A stretch of DNA of 20,974 nucleotides from Candidatus Kapaibacterium sp. (GCA_023259575.1 JALRHN010000014.1:1-20974), one strand, 5' to 3'. Counted from the stretch's first letter, positions 1-8,938 are shown. Notes: generated from the sequence alone by a model not told the origin. Numbers and translations are program-made.

Positions 1-1904
1 AATGGAATATTATTTCTACCGGCACAGCAGATGCAGATATTATAAGAATGCAATTAAAGAATAATCAAGAAATACAATTATCAGCCGCATTACCTACTCC
101 GTCTTATCTAATTCCAGGTGCTAAAGGAATTATTAAAATTACCGTAAAACCAGGTGCAAGTGATACTGTGTTAATTGATACAATATGTATTGATGCTTCC
201 AATATGTGCCCATATTCTCAATGTTTTCCCATAAAAATTACAATTAGACAAGCTAGCCTAAGTTATTCAGATACTTCATTAACTTTTTCAATTACATGTA
301 ACAATAAGAGTCAACTTGATACTATATGGATAGCCAATTATGGGCAATTACCAGATACACTTCTTGCTGCTAATCTTTTACCTGTTAATGGGCCTGTATC
401 TACATTTTCTATTACATCTATTCCTTATCCATATCCTCTGCAACCTTTAGATTCTGTTCCTATTATTATTAGTTTTAATCCCCTTATACAAGGTAATTAT
501 TCTGCTCAATTAGACATTATTACTGCCGCTCAAAAAAGGGTAAATGCTCCATCTGATACTATTCATTTATCCGGATTTTGGCTTGCTCCAGTAATCTCAG
601 CAAATATCTCAAATCACGATTTTGGACTTCATGAACAATGTTCCAAAGATATAAGCTTAACAATTACTGTTAATAATCAAGGTCTAGCTTCTGATACATT
701 AACAGTTCTTCCCTTCAATAACATTGCTTTAAGTGCAAATACATATCTTCTGTATATCAAAGACTCCTCATATAATACCATTATTATCAACTATTCACCT
801 AATAAGTCATCTGTAGGAATATGGTATGATACCCTTACTTTAGTAAGTAAAACATGCGGTAATATTATTAAAATACCTCTACAAGGCGAAATCGATAATG
901 CTTCTCTATTATGTGTACCTAGTGCTGTTAATTTTGGACAAATCTTAAAAGATGACTCATTATCTCAAATAGTAGAGATAAAAAATAATGGAAAATTCTC
1001 AGTAAATATTAACACTGTGTCATTAGCAATCAGTAAAACCGAATATTCATTCTCTTCTAATACTACTGTACCCTTCATATTATTACCAGATAGCAGTATC
1101 TACATATCAGTAAAAGCAAAGGGTTTAATAGAAGGGACACAACCTATTGATTCTCTTGTAGTTATAGGGCAATCTAGTTGCAATACCAATGTTTTTTGTC
1201 CTATAAACATGACGGTACCTAAAGAAGAATATACTGCAACTATAAGAACAGAGCGATATGCATTCAAATATGGTGATACAAATCAAATTGCAGTTTCTAT
1301 ACAAGGAGATATTAGCAAGGCAAGAATACAAAATCTTGATTTTTCTCTGCACTTAGATGGCAAGTTGTTTGAGATAACAGAGACCAATCCAAAGGCAGTA
1401 TCTTATATTGGTGACAGTACAATTAAGTGGTCTATACCTGCAAAAGATATCCCTTTACAAGGAGGAATTATTGCAACTGCTAAGGGTAAAAGCTTGATTT
1501 CAAACCCCAATGAATGCGATCTACTTATTGATTCTGTAAAAGCCGAAACAAATAGATCTATATCAATTGACATTTTAAATGGTCATCTAACAATATCGCC
1601 ATACTGTAATAATATGTCATTTGGTTTGATGAATCGCTCACTATTTTCATTCAAAATTATTCCATCCGAACAATACAGTTCATCGATAAAATTAGTATAC
1701 AAATCTACTGGTGAAGAATCTATTTATGGTGATATGAAAATCTATAATATTCAGGGAGCATTATTATTTAATACAAGGCTTCAAGCGAATACTCTTGAGA
1801 AAGAATATATTATTCCATATCAACTTCTTTGTGGTGCATATGTTATTGAATTAAAATCAGAAGACGGTATAATTCAGCATAATATGATTTTAGTAACTGA
1901 GTAA
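1..1904 (+). CDS. Secreted multi-Ig-like-domain surface protein with T9SS-like C-terminal domain (5' partial)
   Basis: The reading frame is open to the left edge (first whole codon at base 3), so the ATG at 48 is probably internal and the true start lies outside. Counting from that ATG, I see a run of beta-sandwich repeats of about 100 residues (ends near 70, then about 72-180, 183-285, 288-392). Motifs such as DFGLHEQCSKDISLTI and VNFGQILKDDSLSQIVEI resemble HYDIN/choice-of-anchor-D type Ig-like domains. Residues about 393-505 form a different beta-rich segment, possibly cohesin-like. The last 90 residues (GDMKIYNIQGALLF, then CGAYVIELKSEDG) fit a Por/type IX secretion sorting domain. Paired cysteines in the repeats suggest disulfides and export. 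The next gene begins 19 bases downstream. Ligand and function are unknown; the domain calls are by eye. Confidence 0.75.
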   Translation, partial: WNIISTGTADADIIRMQLKNNQEIQLSAALPTPSYLIPGAKGIIKITVKPGASDTVLIDTICIDASNMCPYSQCFPIKITIRQASLSYSDTSLTFSITCNNKSQLDTIWIANYGQLPDTLLAANLLPVNGPVSTFSITSIPYPYPLQPLDSVPIIISFNPLIQGNYSAQLDIITAAQKRVNAPSDTIHLSGFWLAPVISANISNHDFGLHEQCSKDISLTITVNNQGLASDTLTVLPFNNIALSANTYLLYIKDSSYNTIIINYSPNKSSVGIWYDTLTLVSKTCGNIIKIPLQGEIDNASLLCVPSAVNFGQILKDDSLSQIVEIKNNGKFSVNINTVSLAISKTEYSFSSNTTVPFILLPDSSIYISVKAKGLIEGTQPIDSLVVIGQSSCNTNVFCPINMTVPKEEYTATIRTERYAFKYGDTNQIAVSIQGDISKARIQNLDFSLHLDGKLFEITETNPKAVSYIGDSTIKWSIPAKDIPLQGGIIATAKGKSLISNPNECDLLIDSVKAETNRSISIDILNGHLTISPYCNNMSFGLMNRSLFSFKIIPSEQYSSSIKLVYKSTGEESIYGDMKIYNIQGALLFNTRLQANTLEKEYIIPYQLLCGAYVIELKSEDGIIQHNMILVTE

Positions 1905-1923
1905 AGTATTAGTATTAATTGGT

Positions 1924-2757
1924 ATGATTATAAAGAGTGAGTTTACGATTGATATTACCGCATCAGATTTTATTTCAGGCGATATATATCGAGCGAATAA
2001 TATTTCTGAGTTAAAGCCAATAGTTTTGATAATTCATGGATTTAAAGTACATAAACAGTGGGGATTTTTTCCATATATCTGTGATTACTTTGCTCAGTAT
2101 GGAGCAATAGCAATCTGTTGTAATCTGTCTTTGAATGGTTATGGAAGCGATAGTGATACATTGATATATCCTCATAAATTCGCGTCTAATACTATCACAA
2201 GAGAATTATCAGATATTCAAAAAATTATGGAGTTTATACAAAACAAGGGAGAAGGAACAATTGAAGATTGGGATGGAAGAATCTTTATACTAGGTCATTC
2301 TAGAGGTGGGGCTTTATCAATTTTAACGGCAAGAGATTTTCCAATAATTAGCAAAGTTGCCGTGTGGAATTCAATAGCCAGATTTGACCGTTTTTCTGCA
2401 AGACAAAAAGCTTTGTGGAGAGAACAAGGATATATTAAGGCAGAACACTATAAGTCACCAGATTCGCTATGTATTAATAGTACATATTTAGACGACTTAG
2501 AATTATATCATGAGCGTTTTTCCGTAATATCTGCTTTAAGTAATATGGATATCAGTTTGCTGATTATTCATGGAGAGCAAGATATAACTGTTTCTAAAAA
2601 AGATGCAGAAGCATTAGCATCGGCTTCAAAACATCTTTTTGGATTTAATATAATACCATCAACAGGCCATACATTTGGGATACGCCATCCATTTTCATCT
2701 AGTACAAAGGCACTACAACAAGTATTAGAAATAACAAGAGGGTTCTTTTTATCATGA
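1924..2757 (+). CDS. Alpha/beta hydrolase (dienelactone hydrolase/acyl-esterase-like)
   Basis: A 277-residue single-domain alpha/beta hydrolase, probably cytoplasmic since no signal peptide is visible. The oxyanion-side HGF motif is at H38-G39, the nucleophile elbow GHSRGG puts the catalytic serine at S126, the acid is probably D220 in HGEQDITV, and the histidine is H249 in STGHTFG, so the triad looks complete. The substrate cannot be told from sequence; dienelactone-hydrolase-like and BAAT/S9-like esterases share this layout. It lies 19 bases after the surface-protein gene and its stop overlaps the next start (ATGA at 2754-2757), so it is probably translationally coupled to the lipoprotein gene. 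No clear Shine-Dalgarno precedes the ATG. Confidence 0.85.
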   Translation: MIIKSEFTIDITASDFISGDIYRANNISELKPIVLIIHGFKVHKQWGFFPYICDYFAQYGAIAICCNLSLNGYGSDSDTLIYPHKFASNTITRELSDIQKIMEFIQNKGEGTIEDWDGRIFILGHSRGGALSILTARDFPIISKVAVWNSIARFDRFSARQKALWREQGYIKAEHYKSPDSLCINSTYLDDLELYHERFSVISALSNMDISLLIIHGEQDITVSKKDAEALASASKHLFGFNIIPSTGHTFGIRHPFSSSTKALQQVLEITRGFFLS

Positions 2758-3161
2758 AATACATGTTTTTCTTATTATTATTTATAGCAGGTTGCGAACT
2801 CATTCGAATCGGCCCAAATAGAAGTGGAATCATCATTCCTAGCAGAGAGACCTCTATAGGTTCTGTCTATTTATTTAAGGCCGAATTAGATAGCAATAAT
2901 TCTCATGCAGCAGTTCAAATGTTAGCAAAATCAGATGGGACTAAATATTTAGCAAGAGAACGATATGAAATGCAATCAGAAATGGAAAGATTAGGAAGAA
3001 TATTAGCTAATCGAACTATATCATTATATAGAACCGATACATTACAAAATGATGCACATAGAATCATATTAGAATTTGATTATTTGAAAACATATATTTT
3101 TACAACAAAAAAAATTGATAATCAATGGTATATAGTTGATATAAAAAATGATAAACAATAA
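2754..3161 (+). CDS. Small lipoprotein with NTF2-like (DUF4878-type) domain
   Basis: This 135-residue protein starts with a short hydrophobic signal (residues 3-13) and a lipobox F-I-A-G-C, so C14 is the likely lipidation site and the product would be membrane-anchored. The remainder, a helical first half (SVYLFKAELDSNN) followed by beta strands ending in DNQWYIVDIK, is the pattern of NTF2-like/DUF4878 lipoproteins, which have no fixed function. The ATG overlaps the hydrolase stop by 4 bases and the 3' end overlaps folP by 14 bases, placing it in the middle of a coupled cluster. The lipoprotein call is firm; the NTF2-like call is by visual pattern only. Confidence 0.75.
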   Translation: MKYMFFLLLFIAGCELIRIGPNRSGIIIPSRETSIGSVYLFKAELDSNNSHAAVQMLAKSDGTKYLARERYEMQSEMERLGRILANRTISLYRTDTLQNDAHRIILEFDYLKTYIFTTKKIDNQWYIVDIKNDKQ

Positions 3162-3984
3162 TTTTCCATTAATTATGGGCATTATCAATGTAACGCCCGA
3201 CTCTTTTTCAGATGGTGGCTTACATCTACAAGCTGATGCTGCAATTAATCATGCATTGTTATTAGCAAGCCAAGGGGCAGATATATTAGATATTGGTGGC
3301 GAAAGTACTCGGCCAGGTGCAGTTTCCATTTCAACTACAGAAGAATTAAGCAGAGTTATACCCGTAATACAAGGCATTAGAGACGCTGGTTGCGAATTAC
3401 CTATTTCTATAGATACCATCAAACCAGAAGTAGCAAGAAAAGCAATCGAAGCAGGAGCAACTATTATCAATGATATAAGTGGTTTGGCTTTAGGTCCAGA
3501 ATTAGCATTAATAGCTGCTGAACATAATGCATCATTAATTATCATGCATAGCAAAGGGACACCACAAACAATGCAAATCAATCCTTATTATCAAGATATT
3601 GTACAAGAAATTTCTTCTTTTTTAGTAGAAAAAGCACACATAGCAAAGGAATGTGGTGTCAAAGATATTATTCTAGATATAGGAATATGTTTTGGTAAAA
3701 CAGTAGATCACAATTGGCAATTATTATCATCATTATCAACTTTTGCTACATTAGGATATCCATTAATGCTTGGCATCTCCAGAAAATCATTTATTGGGAA
3801 AAGTTTACATATAGATACTCCGGTCGATAGAGATATATCAACTGCTTTATTGCATGCAATGCTACTTAATACAAAAATGCACATACTTAGAGTTCATAAT
3901 GTTAATCTAATGTCTCAAATGCGCGTATTATATTCATTATTGGAACAGAATAGAGATAAAAAAGGAGAAAATTATGATGAATAA
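3148..3984 (+). CDS. folP: Dihydropteroate synthase
   Basis: FolP condenses p-aminobenzoate with 6-hydroxymethyl-7,8-dihydropterin pyrophosphate to give dihydropteroate in folate synthesis; it is the sulfonamide target. The 278-residue TIM barrel shows the family motifs in order: GIINVTPDSFSDGG (N14 to G24), LDIGGESTRPGA (D48 to T54), SIDT (D89), NDISG (N108-D109), HSKGTPQTM (from H134), FGKT (K184) and the C-terminal RVH (R248, H250). Departures from the usual consensus are I178 and C181 in a segment normally reading DPGIGFGK, and N251 where an aspartate normally follows the RVH. The start overlaps the lipoprotein gene by 14 bases and the end overlaps the DUF2723 gene by 11, so it is embedded in a coupled operon. 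Confidence 0.95.
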   Translation: MINNNFPLIMGIINVTPDSFSDGGLHLQADAAINHALLLASQGADILDIGGESTRPGAVSISTTEELSRVIPVIQGIRDAGCELPISIDTIKPEVARKAIEAGATIINDISGLALGPELALIAAEHNASLIIMHSKGTPQTMQINPYYQDIVQEISSFLVEKAHIAKECGVKDIILDIGICFGKTVDHNWQLLSSLSTFATLGYPLMLGISRKSFIGKSLHIDTPVDRDISTALLHAMLLNTKMHILRVHNVNLMSQMRVLYSLLEQNRDKKGENYDE

Positions 3985-5854
3985 GTATATTAATTCTTTA
4001 TCTATTCAGGCATTATTGATATGTGTTGGCTCGGCATTCTTATATATCATTACAATGTTACCAGATTTAGGCTTTACTGATGCTGGAGAATTAGCAGCAG
4101 CATGTAGCACTCTTGGAATAGCACATCCAACAGGATATCCTTTATATACAATATTGGGATTTATCATAACCAAAATCCTTCCATTTTCACCAGTATATAG
4201 TCTCAACCTATTTGCAGCCTTATGTACAGCAGCTTCAGTGGGTATAATGTTTCTTATTGTAAGAGAAATTTTAGAAAAACTATATGGAAAAATGTCATTA
4301 CATTCGGTGATTTCAGCAGGTACTTCTCTAACATTTGCTACAGCTGTAACTGTGTGGTCACAAGCATCTGGTTTAGAAGTATATTCATTGCAATTACTTC
4401 TACTAAACCTATCATTACTGATATTTTTGAAGGCAGCATGGCTTAATCAAAATAAACATCATTGGATAATATGGGGCTTTTTAATTGGATTAAGTTTTAC
4501 AAATCATGGGACAACTATTTTACTGGCCCCAGCCATGATTTTTGGATATTTCTACGATTGGAATGACAATAAAATTCATATTCATAAACAGAAATGGATT
4601 CAATTATCTTATTTCATTATCCCTTTCTTGATTGGATTATCTCTTTGGCTTTATTTGCCCATTAGAAGTGCACAAGATCCATTATTTAATTGGGGAGAAG
4701 TACATCGTAATTGGGATAAGTTTATCTATCATGCAATGGGAAAGCAATATCAAGTTTGGATGTTTAAAGAAGGTACATCTGCTATAAATTTTCCAATTTT
4801 TTGGAAATTATTGCCTGCTAATTTTGCCTGGATTGGTTTAATTCCTGTAGTATTAGGAATCTATTCTATATGGAAGAAAAGTAAAGGATTATTCTTGTTT
4901 TTAACATTACTGATTATTGGAAATCTATTCTATTCATTACAATATCAGATTCATGATATTGACACCTATTTTCTGACATGTTTTATTGCGCTTTTTGTGT
5001 TTTTTGCAATTGGTTTATATGTATTAATTAACAGTAGACAGCAATTTGTATGGTTAGTGATGATATTTCCAATGATCAATGTGGGATTAAATTGGACAAC
5101 AAATAATCATCAAGAAGATAGAACAGTTCCTGCATATACAGAATTAATGACATCAAGTATGGAAAAGAATGCTGTGATTATTAGTTCGCAGTGGGACTAT
5201 TTTTGTTCCGCATTTTGGTATAAACAATCGGTAGAACATTATAGACCAGACATAATTTTGATAGAGCAGGAATTATTAAGAAGAACATGGTATCCACACT
5301 TTCTTGTTAAAATGTATCCAGAATTACATAAGTCCAAGCAACAGATAGAGATATACAATCAAGAATTAGAGAAATTTGAACAAGACGAAGAGTTTTCAGC
5401 TGCCGAATTACAATCTAGATATGAGCAATTGATTAATTCTTGGATAGATCAATCTATTGAAAGTGGACGCCCGGTATATATTACAGCAGAGGTATTACAG
5501 CAAGAGCCAAAAGTTGCTGCAGCATATGAAAAAATTCCACAAGGATTAGCTTTTAAATTAGTAAAGCCAAAAGTAGATGGTATGCCCGTTTTACCTCTAT
5601 CTTCGGATAAAATGGATATAACTCATTTTTCTGCATCAATAAAGAATAGAAAAGGGCATCTATATGATGGTATTAAGCAGATGGCGGCAAATCAAATATT
5701 AAATATGGCCCAATATGCTTGGATGACAAGTCGTATGAAAGAAGCAACAGAATTTCTACAAAAAGCAGAAATTATTGATCCAAAAAACCGCATCCTCTTA
5801 CAATTAAAACAAGCAATAGAAAACAATCCCAATGGTGTAGTTCAAAAACCTTAG
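3974..5854 (+). CDS. DUF2723 polytopic membrane protein (putative protein O-mannosyltransferase-like glycosyltransferase)
   Basis: 626 residues. The N-terminus carries the DUF2723 signature GFTDAGELAAACSTLGIAHP (D36, E39, H51), followed by about ten hydrophobic segments up to residue ~350, as in GT-C glycosyltransferases. The C-terminal part is soluble; residues ~560-620 look like one or two TPR-type helix pairs. The human DUF2723 protein TMEM260 is an O-mannosyltransferase acting on Ig-like IPT domains, so a lipid-linked-sugar transferase acting on exported proteins is plausible here; the encoded Ig-like surface protein four genes upstream would be a natural substrate (inference). A strong AAAGGAG at 3961-3967 precedes the ATG at 3974, inside folP. 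The stop TAG (5852-5854) overlaps the converging comM stop. Family call firm, activity inferred. Confidence 0.88.
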   Translation: MMNKYINSLSIQALLICVGSAFLYIITMLPDLGFTDAGELAAACSTLGIAHPTGYPLYTILGFIITKILPFSPVYSLNLFAALCTAASVGIMFLIVREILEKLYGKMSLHSVISAGTSLTFATAVTVWSQASGLEVYSLQLLLLNLSLLIFLKAAWLNQNKHHWIIWGFLIGLSFTNHGTTILLAPAMIFGYFYDWNDNKIHIHKQKWIQLSYFIIPFLIGLSLWLYLPIRSAQDPLFNWGEVHRNWDKFIYHAMGKQYQVWMFKEGTSAINFPIFWKLLPANFAWIGLIPVVLGIYSIWKKSKGLFLFLTLLIIGNLFYSLQYQIHDIDTYFLTCFIALFVFFAIGLYVLINSRQQFVWLVMIFPMINVGLNWTTNNHQEDRTVPAYTELMTSSMEKNAVIISSQWDYFCSAFWYKQSVEHYRPDIILIEQELLRRTWYPHFLVKMYPELHKSKQQIEIYNQELEKFEQDEEFSAAELQSRYEQLINSWIDQSIESGRPVYITAEVLQQEPKVAAAYEKIPQGLAFKLVKPKVDGMPVLPLSSDKMDITHFSASIKNRKGHLYDGIKQMAANQILNMAQYAWMTSRMKEATEFLQKAEIIDPKNRILLQLKQAIENNPNGVVQKP

Positions 5855-7392
5855 CCATTCCAATATTGTCTATCTAAACTTCTATACTGAATAGCTTCAC
5901 TGATATGAATTGTCTTGATAGAATCAACCCCTTCAAGATCGGCAATGGTTCTAGATACTTTTAAAATCCTATCATAAGCTCTTGCAGATAAACCCAATTT
6001 ATTCATAGCAGTTTTTAATAATTGCTTAGACATATCATCTAAAACACAGAATGCTCGTAAATCAGAAGGCAGCATATCTGCATTTTTATAACAGTCTTGT
6101 CTTTTGTAAAAACGTTCACTCTGAATAATCCTAGCAGCAATAACACGATTTCGTACTTGTTCAGATGTTTCTCCTTTTCCTTTTTCAGATAAATCTTGAT
6201 AAGGCAAGGCAGGAACATCAATATGAATATCTATTCTGTCTAATAAAGGACCAGAAATTCGGCCCATATATCTTTGAATATGCGGAGTAGAACAAGAACA
6301 TTGCTGAAGAGGATTGCCAAAATGTCCACAGGGACATGGATTCATGGAGCATACCAGCATAAAATTAGCGGGATATTCTACACTCATTTTTGTACGTGAA
6401 ATACATATTTTTTTATCTTCTAATGGTTGCCTTAAAACTTCCAATACATTTCTAGCAAATTCGGGCAATTCATCTAAAAAGAGAACACCATGATGAGCCA
6501 AACTGATTTCTCCTGCCCTTACAATACCAACGCCTCCACCAACCAAAGCAGCATCACTGATAGTATGATGAGGAGATCTAAAAGGCCTATTTGTAAGTAA
6601 AGACAAACCCGATGTTAATTGTCCGGCAACAGAATGAATTTTTGTTGTTTCAAGTGCTTCCTGCATACTTAATGGAGGTAAAATTCCTGGCAAACGTTTG
6701 GCAATCATGGTTTTTCCACTTCCAGGAGGCCCAATCATTATAATATTATGTCCGCCTGCAGCTGCTATTTCTAATGCTCTTTTTACATTCTCTTGTCCTT
6801 TTATATCAGAAACATCAATATCACTAGAACTTTTATGAGAAAAAAGTGACTTTATATCCGATTTATGAGGTTCAATATTCTCTTCTTTTTTTAGATATCG
6901 CAAAGATTGGGCTAATGAATTCACGGGAATAATATGAATATCTTCTACCATACCAGCTTCTTCTGCATTATCAATTGGAACCAACATTTGTTTTTTTCCA
7001 AGTTCCTTGGCCATCAATGCTATAGACAAAGTACCATGAACGGGCCTTAAAGATCCATCTAATGCTAGTTCTCCTAAAAACATTGATTCTTGTATTGCTT
7101 GTTCTTCTAAAAGACCCATTGCTGTTATTATTCCAAGTGCAATTGGTAAATCAAATGCACTTCCCTCTTTTCTTATATCTGCAGGAGCCAAATTGACAGT
7201 GATTTTTTTATTAGGAAATGGAAGATCGGAATTTTTTATTGCTGCAGAAACCCTTTCTCTTGACTCTTTTACTGCAGAATCAGGAAGCCCTACCATAAGA
7301 AAAACTGGAACAGCATTTTCTAAGTGCGTTTCAATTTCAACTGGAAAAGCAGAAATTCCAAAAACTGATCCCGAATATAAACGTGAATACAT
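5851..7392 (-). CDS. comM: ComM/YifB family Mg-chelatase-like AAA+ ATPase
   Basis: 513 residues, the usual length. The N-terminal part (about 20-170) is the Lon-like S5-fold domain, with VGLPDSAVKESRERV and NLAPADIRKEGSAFDLP. The AAA+ core has Walker A GPPGSGKT (G221-T228), Walker B LFLDE (D307-E308) and the cysteine-rich CSMNPCPCG insertion (C348, C353, C355) typical of the family. The C-terminal Mg-chelatase domain ends in YRSLDRQYW. Studied ComM proteins are hexameric helicases that promote branch migration during natural transformation; a role in DNA uptake here is inferred, as no other competence gene is in the window. It is the last gene of a minus-strand run, 90 bases after the LiaF-like gene, and its stop overlaps the DUF2723 stop with no terminator between. 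Confidence 0.95.
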   Translation of the reverse strand: MYSRLYSGSVFGISAFPVEIETHLENAVPVFLMVGLPDSAVKESRERVSAAIKNSDLPFPNKKITVNLAPADIRKEGSAFDLPIALGIITAMGLLEEQAIQESMFLGELALDGSLRPVHGTLSIALMAKELGKKQMLVPIDNAEEAGMVEDIHIIPVNSLAQSLRYLKKEENIEPHKSDIKSLFSHKSSSDIDVSDIKGQENVKRALEIAAAGGHNIIMIGPPGSGKTMIAKRLPGILPPLSMQEALETTKIHSVAGQLTSGLSLLTNRPFRSPHHTISDAALVGGGVGIVRAGEISLAHHGVLFLDELPEFARNVLEVLRQPLEDKKICISRTKMSVEYPANFMLVCSMNPCPCGHFGNPLQQCSCSTPHIQRYMGRISGPLLDRIDIHIDVPALPYQDLSEKGKGETSEQVRNRVIAARIIQSERFYKRQDCYKNADMLPSDLRAFCVLDDMSKQLLKTAMNKLGLSARAYDRILKVSRTIADLEGVDSIKTIHISEAIQYRSLDRQYWNG

Positions 7393-7482
7393 ACATTACC
7401 CCTGAAATTCAACAATTTGTTTCACTCTTTGTAATGTTTGCAATGTACAATGAAAGATGATATTATATCACTCACATTTTTC

Positions 7483-8481
7483 TCACATTTTTACCGATTC
7501 CTTATTTGGAACAATATCTTTTTGGGGTGAAACAATATCTTTATATCTTTTTACCTTTATTGTACTTACACCAGATTCAATATTCATTTCAATTTTCTGT
7601 TTTGCTTTAGAATATCCTGGCGTTTCATATACATTTTCAGAAACTTCATTAAAGCCTTCGAAATCATTTGCAGATAAACCACTCTCATTATGTATTCTAC
7701 AACCTGCAGACTCAGGAATTTCTGCTGTAAATTTAGACATACCTCCTTCGAATTCTACTTTTGTTGTCTCTTGCTGATTGCCAAGTTTTAAATACACCGA
7801 TGAAGCTCCAGATTCTAGAGATACCGATTGTATTTTATAGCTGGAAAGATCCAATGAACTCATAGATGCGCCACCTTGCAAATGTATATTCCACAAAGTG
7901 TTAGGATGAAGCCTTATTTCTGAAGTCTGTAAAACATTATGTTTAAAGATTTCTATATCAGTGCCAAATTCTAAATCAATAGTTTGTGTTCCATCAAATA
8001 CTTTTTCCAAAATTTTAAATGTACTTTTAGGATTATTTTCTGTAGAATCACTATTGATATATCTTTTTAACATTAATAATTGATCTGTTCCGCCACTTTT
8101 AATAGAAATTACAGCAGCACCAGCATCAATATTAAGATTTGCAGGTTTAACTATAGTTGAGTCATAAGGAATAGAAAGAGTATCAACTTTATTATAACTT
8201 TGCTCTTTATTATCAATAACAATCTCTAAAGATTCGGAGTCTGGGCTCTTATCAATAATAAATCCTGCTAAAATTACAGATGCAATGATACCACTTACAG
8301 ATGCAATGATATTCTTAACAATCTGCTTTTTGACGATAGAAGATAAACCCCATAAAATTAAAATTACCGGCCATATCTCTGTAGTTACAGAAAAATATGA
8401 TATGATATCAAAGTTATGAAGTAAGAACAAAGTACCTATTGAAATCAGAAAAAAGCTATAAAATAAACGTGCTGGTTTCAT
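7483..8481 (-). CDS. LiaF-like membrane protein with toast-rack/DUF4097-type beta domain
   Basis: A 332-residue protein with three hydrophobic segments in the first ~80 residues; the first two follow the DUF5668/LiaI-LiaF pattern (LISIGTLFLLHNF, then IWPVILILWGL). An acidic linker is followed by a beta-rich domain (about 110-310) with regularly spaced short strands (LNIDAGAAVISIKSG, VSLESGASSVYLKLG, MNIESGVSTIKVKR), the pattern of the toast-rack/DUF4097 beta-solenoid fold. In Firmicutes, LiaF represses a cell-envelope stress two-component system; no kinase or regulator is encoded here, so its partner is unknown. The start lies one base after the PspC-domain gene, so the two are surely cotranscribed. 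Confidence 0.75.
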   Translation of the reverse strand: MKPARLFYSFFLISIGTLFLLHNFDIISYFSVTTEIWPVILILWGLSSIVKKQIVKNIIASVSGIIASVILAGFIIDKSPDSESLEIVIDNKEQSYNKVDTLSIPYDSTIVKPANLNIDAGAAVISIKSGGTDQLLMLKRYINSDSTENNPKSTFKILEKVFDGTQTIDLEFGTDIEIFKHNVLQTSEIRLHPNTLWNIHLQGGASMSSLDLSSYKIQSVSLESGASSVYLKLGNQQETTKVEFEGGMSKFTAEIPESAGCRIHNESGLSANDFEGFNEVSENVYETPGYSKAKQKIEMNIESGVSTIKVKRYKDIVSPQKDIVPNKESVKM

Positions 8482-8482
8482 A

Positions 8483-8938
8483 TTATTTACCTTGTTTTAA
8501 TGTATTATTTCCAAGTAATAACGTTAATCCAATAACGATCAAAATAATTGGCCAAAATTTCCCAAAATCAAAATCTGGCAAAAAATTATTAGCAAGAAAA
8601 AGAAAGCCTAAGATTATCAATAAACTACCGCCAATCATTCCAGATTTGACTTCGCCTTGAATTTTAATTGTCTGCTTGGCAGTTTGCTCTACTTCTTCAA
8701 CAAAATCTTTAAAACGTGGTATGGTTTCTTCATCTGTTTCTTGGATGAGCCCTATTGGTTTCATTGGCATTGCAATCCATAAAGCTATATATCCAAAGAC
8801 GGCAATTGGAGGTTCAAAAAGAAAAAGAATAAACACAATACGAATAAATAAAGGATCTACTTGTAAATATTCTCCTAAACCACTACAGACACCTGCTATA
8901 ACTTTACCTTCATTGCTTCTATAAGCTCTTTTTTTCAT
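8483..8938 (-). CDS. PspC-domain protein with C-terminal LiaI/LiaF-like transmembrane segment
   Basis: 151 residues. Residues 1-60 are a PspC domain: basic N-terminus, then GKVIAGVCSGLGEYLQVDP and a hydrophobic helix pair ending ALWIAMP. After a hydrophilic, charged linker (about 62-95) comes a second membrane unit (GGSLLIILGFLFLANNF, then FWPIILIVIGLTLLLG), matching the same DUF5668 pattern that opens the next gene. PspC proteins sense membrane stress in the Psp system; no pspA or pspF is present, so this is the stand-alone PspC/LiaF arrangement often seen in Bacteroidota. It is first in the minus-strand run PspC, LiaF-like, comM. Confidence 0.85.
   Translation of the reverse strand: MKKRAYRSNEGKVIAGVCSGLGEYLQVDPLFIRIVFILFLFEPPIAVFGYIALWIAMPMKPIGLIQETDEETIPRFKDFVEEVEQTAKQTIKIQGEVKSGMIGGSLLIILGFLFLANNFLPDFDFGKFWPIILIVIGLTLLLGNNTLKQGK

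Noticed and set aside
1..1904. Repeated Ig-like segments considered as DNA repeats
   Set aside because: The similarity is at protein-fold level only; no long identical DNA blocks are visible.
7457..7777. Open frame of 106 codons on the plus strand
   Set aside because: Overlaps the LiaF-like gene antisense and has no domain pattern or ribosome-binding site.
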